Part shown: positions 57,837 to 64,000 of the stretch, one piece after another
How positions within the stretch are numbered: position 1 is the stretch's first letter
Layout: every line of letters starts with the position of its first letter
DNA from: Marisa cornuarietis
Lineage: Eukaryota; Mollusca; Gastropoda; Architaenioglossa; Ampullariidae
DNA length: 64,000 nt
Assembly (NCBI GenBank): GCA_004794655.1
Contig: SMMW01000173.1
Location: forward strand, 62,001 to 126,000
Reading direction: 5' to 3'
Notes under the pieces: model-generated
What the model saw: only the letters and a program-made list of their open reading frames with translations
What the model was told of the DNA's origin: nothing
Database searches by the model: none
Program-made: the position numbers and the translations under genes

Positions 57837-60800
57837 CTGTACAGACAAGATTATAATGTACAGCTTTTTGGAGGAATTTGTTGATAGAGAAAAAAACTAC
57901 AAGGACAAAATATTTTTTTTACCAAAGCTCTTCAAAACAAAAAAAGGGAATAATAAAAAAAACCTTTAATGCAATGTTTGCTCTGAACATGTTGCAATCA
58001 ATAACATATCAATGTATAAACATGATGTTGAGTCAGAAAACACACTTGCACATTACACAAATATCTTCACACATGCTCACCTGGACTGCTGATGTTCCTA
58101 GGGCTGCGAATATCCCGAGTTACTTTTGTTTTGGTGATTCTGAGTCCATCAGGTTCTGTCTTAGACATAATTTGTGTGACCTCACCATCAGGACTTGCCT
58201 TAGTGCGCTGTTTCCATGGTGAAGGATACTGAGTTTTTTCTCGAATCTGTATAAAATACCTCATTATTATAATGTTTGTTATATAAAAGAATAGATAATT
58301 TTGAATGTTAATTCTATTTAGGATACTTACCAGAAATGTTGGTTGAGTTAACAAAAAACTTAATAGCAACAATCACAACCCTTTGTTATTGCACTTGAAG
58401 TCTTTGTTAGTGGCATCGAGAAAATAAAGATGGAAGATCCCAACCAATGTATCTAACAATAAGTTTCTTATCTTTCATTTACACTGCCCAAGAAAACAGA
58501 GAAGAAAAAGAATTTTCACTGTTACTTCACAAAAATGCATAAATAGCACTGTTCAGTACTAACTTCTTAAACTACCACAGTAAGTGAAGCCACCTCTTAA
58601 GTTGAAAATGTGGTCATACAGTGTCCTTGTAGCATACCTATAACCTTCATAATTTTATTACCTTCGGATGAAAATATCCTTCACAAGCAAGAGAAATGGA
58701 TATCCTTTCATCCACAACTCACATATGGTCAGTAAAGTGACAGAGAGCAATTCAAAACCCTTAGTACCTTGGTGATAGGGCCTAGGGAGGATCCAGACCG
58801 ACCGCTCAAGGAGTTACCGGTGCCAGAGTAGGTGGAACTACCTGATTGGGAACTTCCTGCAGGACTTTTGGTGATGAAGCCAGTCATCGACTGGCTAACT
58901 CCTGAGGCTAGAATGAAGTTTTCTCGCAGCTCCATATTAGTGCGTCCTTTGGCTGAAATGATTGAAAAATGACCATAATATATCCAAATGATTCCCAAGC
59001 TACCTGTATACGTCCATTCTAAGAAAAAAACTATTATTTAGTTGTACACACTTATTGGGTCTACTTTCTTCATCAGCAAAGGCAAACCCACTTTATGCAT
59101 CCATGCATTCACAAATACTATCTCTTCTCTCTGCTATCACACTCACTTGCAGACAGTGAATTAAAGCAATTTGTAATTGTTATTATATAGATGGTTATTG
59201 CAACTAAGAGAACTTGTGTTTTAAAATATACAAATGCAAGAGTTAATGAAAATCGTAGTGCAGTTCTTTGTCCTTTTTTAAATTAAAAATGTATATACAC
59301 ATCTGTAACTAAAAATACCCAAGCATTACCATGTATGTTTTAGACATTGTGGATGTGTCTACAAGCAATAGTCTAACAAAATTCATCCGCCTTTTAAAAA
59401 ATTCCTGATAATCTGTTTAAAAGTTATAAAAGTGAAAAAAAACTGTGCAGGAAGAATATCACAAAGCAAAAAACAAAAAACAAAAACCCACAATAAACCA
59501 GTCCAGTTCCAAAAGTGAGAGAAAATGGCAACAATGTTAAAAGTAATATTCTTTTCCAGGGAAACAAAGTTCAAAGAACAAAGTGGGTTTAAATCCCCTT
59601 TCTAGTACATTATCACTACATGTATGCACTGCTAGAAAACCCCAGTGAAGAAAAAGGGTGCAGTGGACAAGGGATGCTGCTTATGCAAAATGTGCTGACA
59701 TCTTGAAGATTCCGACAGTCTCTTACACATAATGAAAGACAGAAATATATAAATGTTGATCCACAAACAACTGTTCACCTCAAGCTGCTACTTAAAACTT
59801 TTTATATTTTTAGTGGCCTGCAGACAAGTCGATCTTCTATAGTGTTAATATTATAGGATGAAATTAATAAACGTATAATTGAGCAATTGGCACTTGCTTA
59901 TTTACTTAACCTGTTCACCTGATATTAATTTCTAATACATGCACTCATTTAGGAAACCTGCTGCAATCTTATAAGCTGTCCACTTACTCTTATAATTATT
60001 TAGTTAAGTATATGAATATATATATATATGTATATTGCTTAAAGAAATTAAATGTCTAACATGATCTTAAATTTTCTCAGTGTAAAAAATAAAAAAGAAA
60101 AGTGCAGATCCCTTCTAAAAAATTTTAAAAACACACAGCAAGCGCTATATAACAAAGATATGACAAGTTATGTAATATTGCAAAATTCTTGGTCTCAAAT
60201 TTCTGTTTTTCTTTTCCATCATTTAGAATCTTTGTGTTCGTTATGTAAGAAATTATTTATAGAATTTCATCATTATCTCAGTTAATCACATGCATAGTAC
60301 AAAACAATACATTCATTTCTTCTGAGCTGGGTTTCATTAAAAACATGTGCCATATGCAGCCATTAACCAAACATTATAAACTGTAAAATAACATTCAGAA
60401 GCACAAGATGACTAGGCAGCTTAATTCACATGCTGTTTATTTTAGTAAATCACTGAGGTCCCTAAATGGAAGTCCTTGTTATGCAGCTTAGTATACATAT
60501 TTTCAAATGCTTCTTCATACAGCTAATACAGAGATCAAGCACTTCCACTGGGAAAGTTCTGTTAATAACACTTTTTCACTACATTAAGAGTAGAACTGTG
60601 AGGGTGAGAATCTTTTAAGTTAAACTACACAACAGGCTATCATACTGTAAGCCATCTACTAAAGGAGTGCCCCAAATTTCTCCAAGTCCAATTCTTGTCA
60701 CTCAGCAATTATATTTACTGGATTGCACATAAGAACAATGCTAAAAACAGGAATAAGTACTTGCAAGAATTATATTAGAATCCAAATATTAAGCACTTAA

Positions 60801-63776
60801 GAACTATAAATTAAAGTGCAATCTTTAATCTGAAATTTTTAAATCTGAAATCCTCGAACTGCTTTCTGGGATAAATAAAGTGTTAGCATAACTAAAATAT
60901 TTCTTGACAGAAGGAAATTCATTCATCTGTAATGTATTTAATATTGAAAACAAGATAATTCCTTTTTAGAATCAAAAATTTTATGTGCAAGCTCTGTAAG
61001 TGAAAAATTAGCATAATTATAGCCGAACTATGCTTTAATTCTTCCTATACAGTTTGCACCCTCATAGCTACAGCTCAACCATTTCAATTTGAGTGTAAAG
61101 TAAGGATAATTTCATCTCCATATAAATAACACATAACAAGACTTTATATGAGCATAAATTGTGCCTTAACATAGTTAATCTAAACACAGATCTTTAAAAA
61201 GCTTTACGCAATGACAAATTTACTTTTATCAGGATGCAGTTATTTAAAGTACCACCATAAGCATGTGTTGGCAGCTGATGCTGAAGACAGCCGTTCTTCT
61301 AAGCTTCCTCTTCTCTGGGCAATGTAGAGGCACATAAGGAGCATGGGAGAGGGGAGGGGATGTAGTGGATAGCCCAGCAGCATGCTATCAGTTGGGAAAT
61401 AAACAGCATCTAAGGGACTAAGCATTCCCCCACCAAACACATAGATCCAGCTGTGGAGACAAACCTTTATATCAAGTACATCCACCACTGCTTATATATT
61501 AGGAAGAAACAAATGCAAAAGAATCACACTAGGTTATCCTCTAGTGTGTTTCAGATGCCAAGCTGTCTGTAGTGTCAAGCTAAAACTCAGCATGCAACGG
61601 ACCAGTCACCAGGATATGCATCCGCACTAAGACAACCAGCTTTAAACTGGCTGGCATAACATGGCAGATTAAAAAAACAAGTGTACAACAACAAAAAGGT
61701 GGGAATTGGGGAACCAACATTGACAACGCTTGCACAAAAATACCACAGGATTAAGACCATGTGGTTCAAACTGAAAACTGAGCTTCAAAAACCCAATGCA
61801 CAATGCAGACAGAAAACAACCTACGGTCTTCCGGCTGAAGAAATCGTCTTTTTAAGCGAAATTTGCGCCGCCAGAGGCCAACTTTTAGGTAGAGAGAGAG
61901 GAAAACAGAATTCATTAAATTCTAACAAAAAGTGAAGCAAACTGTGTGGCACAAAGACAACTTTAAGCATTTGCAATATAGTTTAATACTATATGACATG
62001 CAGGGATAAAATGCATGGTTTGACATATTCTGAGACATGTAGGTGAAGCACAAATGATGAAGCTTGTCATAATGAATGTACTGATGCAGCCAAACCATCT
62101 GCACACAAGCTGATAAAAAAATAAAGAGATGGAAACTGACATCAAACTTCCTCTCTAAAGTAACAATATTTGTATTCTCTTATCAATAGGTATGTGGGCA
62201 CATGTTGGTAAATACAGATATGATGAATGCTTATTTAGAAGAATTGATTTTACCATGTCAACTGACTCACACACACACACATAAACACAACCAGTTCTTC
62301 AAGAGTCTTCAGCATTTTTCCCTTCCCCTCATTTTAATAATAAATACAAGTCGGCCTCTCATCAAAACTGTAGGTCTTTTACCATCAATTTCCGTTCCCC
62401 CCTTACCCACATCTATTATTACCCTGCCCTCTGGTTCTCTTTACAAGCTACCATGAGTTTCTTTTAAAACTAAGTCTTTAATTTTCTACTCAGAAATCAC
62501 TAGCTGATAAATGAGTCACTACCTTATTGACCTATATTTTCTTTTACAACTCCTTCCACTGTCTAAACATACACAAGACTGGCTTGTTACCCTATTCTTC
62601 TCTCAACACATTTCAAAATGTACAAGGCAGAGCATGAACAGATGAAGACAATGGCACAGCCACACGCTCGTCATAAAGTCAAACAATTCTCTCATTATAA
62701 AAGGATATGTTCTCAATAACAACTCTGGCGATGAGTACAATCAACTGAGAAACAACTGTAGCAAAACTTTGTATTTCCTTGAGCAAATGTGCTTGCTGTA
62801 TGTGCATGCATGCATGTTTGAAAGAAAGAGAGAAAGGCATGCATGCCTGCATGTAAATATTCATGTAACAGTAGCTATATCTCCACATGTTGAGTAAATA
62901 AATATTTTTTTGTCTGAACTGGCAAGCAGTTTCCACCACCTCATAAAATACAATACAAAGCATGCAAAAACATCAGTGATGCACTGATAAGCACAGACAT
63001 ATAATATGTAAAGAAAACCTTATCCACAGACAGCCAAATACACAGATGAATTGTTGTAACGTTCTTACAGACCATGATCCCTTTCCACCACAAATATTAG
63101 AGGTTATAATTTCGTCTTGATACTTACTAGACTGGAACTCTGTACATTTGAAATCAATATATAAGCACTTATAAAATGTGACTACTAAACAGAGACCCAC
63201 AGATACCAGCAGGCCTTTACAGCATAAAAGACAAGACCCCCACCTACCCTGTCAAGATTCTTGCATCCCAGAAAAAACAAGCCTGAAAAGCCAACTATCC
63301 CTCTCATTTATAAGAAGAAGAGCCAAACCTTTATATGTGACATTCATATCATTGCTCAATTCCAGATACATCATATTGAAACAGATAATGACTGATGACA
63401 AGTACCATTTACAAGGTGATGCATGCATGCACATTAAAAACAACCAGAACTGAATACAAAGGGTGCTTCACTTGGTCACACAACAAGGTCATGAACCCTT
63501 ACACCACATTGTTCTTCCTACCATTTGAGCAGAAACGAAAGACAGGAAGATGAAAAGTGAATAGGGTAGTATAAAGACAGGGTAAATGGAAGACTCTGGG
63601 TTGGCCAGCATAAAGAAATAAGGCCAGACTACAAAAAAGATTGGAGTGAAAAACCTACCTCGGCAGGGATCATTCTTCACAAGGAACTCATCCAGGGCCA
63701 CCCAGCCACCACCCACGCGCACCATTACAGTGCTGCGCAAGATTCGAACCAGTCGCAGCTTTTGGGAATCTCCAAA
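57580..63776 (-). CDS. MACF1: Spectraplakin (MACF1/dystonin/Shot family), last four exons
   Basis: A giant cytoskeletal linker joining actin to microtubules; only the C-terminal 241 residues are in the window, and the gene continues beyond 64000. Exons 63776-63659, 58952-58768, 58246-58081 and 57836-57580 join in phase (118+185+166+257 nt). The GAS2-related (GAR) microtubule-binding domain is clear: [20 protein letters not shown], then [19 protein letters not shown], continuing over the junction as [15 protein letters not shown]. The tail is Ser/Gly/Arg-rich and ends with [18 protein letters not shown] is an SxIP motif of the kind that binds EB1 at growing microtubule ends. EF-hands should lie just upstream. 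GAS2-like proteins also have a GAR domain, but this sequence matches spectraplakins far better. Invertebrates usually have a single gene, so the symbol is that of the human homologue. Confidence 0.93.
58081..58246 (-). CDS. MACF1: Spectraplakin exon: basic C-terminal tail
   Basis: 166 nt, phase 0 to phase 1. [20 protein letters not shown], then [20 protein letters not shown]. The basic/Ser-rich composition suits microtubule-lattice contact. Acceptor TTATACAG, donor CCAG/GTGAGC. Not conserved in detail; placed by phase and splice sites. Confidence 0.86.
58768..58952 (-). CDS. MACF1: Spectraplakin exon: GAR domain end and Ser/Gly-rich tail
   Basis: 185 nt, phase 1 to phase 0. It begins [20 protein letters not shown], the conserved close of the GAR domain (ARGRTN-ELREKFIL in human), then [20 protein letters not shown], a flexible tail. 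Acceptor CATTTCAG, donor CAAG/GTACTA. Confidence 0.94.
58952..63658 (-). other. Large spectraplakin intron (4.7 kb)
   Basis: AT-rich. It contains a LINE-type 3' end motif near 60861-60880 and a (CA)n tract near 62270. A minus-strand frame at 61488-61240 after a fair acceptor was considered as an alternative exon but does not fit the required phase. No other exon recognised. Confidence 0.6.
63659..63776 (-). CDS. MACF1: Spectraplakin exon: GAR domain core
   Basis: 118 nt, phase 0 to phase 1, with acceptor TCTGACAG and donor CGAG/GTAGGT. The 39 residues FGDSQ...NDPCR are nearly identical to human MACF1 over this stretch (one clear substitution, Met to Val, in VGGGW(M/V)ALDEF). Confidence 0.96.
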
Positions 63777-64000
63777 CTGTCAGATTGTGTAGGCAAAAAG
63801 AAACCAGTGATATATAAAACATGCATGAATAAATTGTATATTGATGAAAGGCAAAATACACAGTAGCTTTTCTCAAGTTTCCATGCTGCTGCAACAACTT
63901 TATCAGCAGTTTATTTCTTTAAAAAAACTGGTTTATTATACTGTTTATCACATTAAAACGGATATTATTTTTCAATAAATACTAGTGTAAACTTAAGTTC
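63777..64000 (-). other. Intron of the spectraplakin gene, running out of the window
   Basis: AT-rich, no coding frame. The preceding exon (probably the EF-hand to GAR junction) is outside the window. Confidence 0.7.

Noticed and set aside
61240..61488. Alternative spectraplakin exon on the minus strand after acceptor TCTCCACAG
   Set aside because: The open frame needs phase 2 input, while the upstream GAR exon ends in phase 1; in the correct phase a stop follows after about 13 codons. No family resemblance.

Overview
This is a eukaryotic (animal) nuclear window. Coding exons are short and sit between long, AT-rich introns with consensus GT/AG borders. The retained SYK kinase, the single-type NFI gene, the tRNA-derived SINEs and the non-LTR relics point to a lophotrochozoan, most likely a mollusc and perhaps a gastropod. 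The species cannot be fixed from the sequence alone. No prokaryotic, CRISPR or operon-like feature was seen.

Three protein genes could be assembled exon by exon, with reading phase conserved at every junction. (1) Plus strand, 1429-22281: a nuclear factor I (NFI/CTF) transcription factor. Ten exons encode 702 residues to the stop; the short first coding exon lies upstream of the window. It may be followed by a 3' UTR of up to 9 kb (22282 to about 31450). (2) Minus strand, 45610-36083: a complete SYK-type tyrosine kinase with two SH2 domains, a linker and a kinase domain. Fourteen coding exons give 643 residues, preceded by a 5' leader with three small uORFs. (3) Minus strand, 63776-57580: the last four exons (241 residues) of a spectraplakin (MACF1/dystonin/Shot family). 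These carry most of the GAS2-related microtubule-binding domain and a Ser/Arg-rich tail ending in an SxIP motif. NFI and SYK are convergent; SYK and the spectraplakin run in tandem. They act in different processes (transcription, immune-type receptor signalling, cytoskeletal cross-linking), and nothing suggests a joint pathway.

The non-coding space is rich in mobile-element remains. Plus-gene introns hold a SINE with a perfect 15-bp target duplication (5110-5291), a reverse-oriented tRNA-headed SINE (6273-6537), an internally deleted Tigger/pogo DNA transposon (12795-13980), a LINE relic (about 14820-16360) and a minisatellite. A second pogo-like MITE lies in the presumed NFI 3' UTR (25610-26353). 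The SYK locus holds a hAT fragment and a repeat with a (TAA)n tail. The SYK-spectraplakin interval holds a LINE RT relic with a 168-bp element nested in it (46790-48030), two more LINE 3' ends (52600-53640), an unexplained open frame (55162-55491) and a near-perfect 71-nt hairpin (51530-51600).

No new multi-gene system was found. The best leads are the 53-bp obligatory SYK linker exon, the uORF cluster, the tandemly duplicated NFI splice donor, the 51.5-kb hairpin and the nested retroelement.
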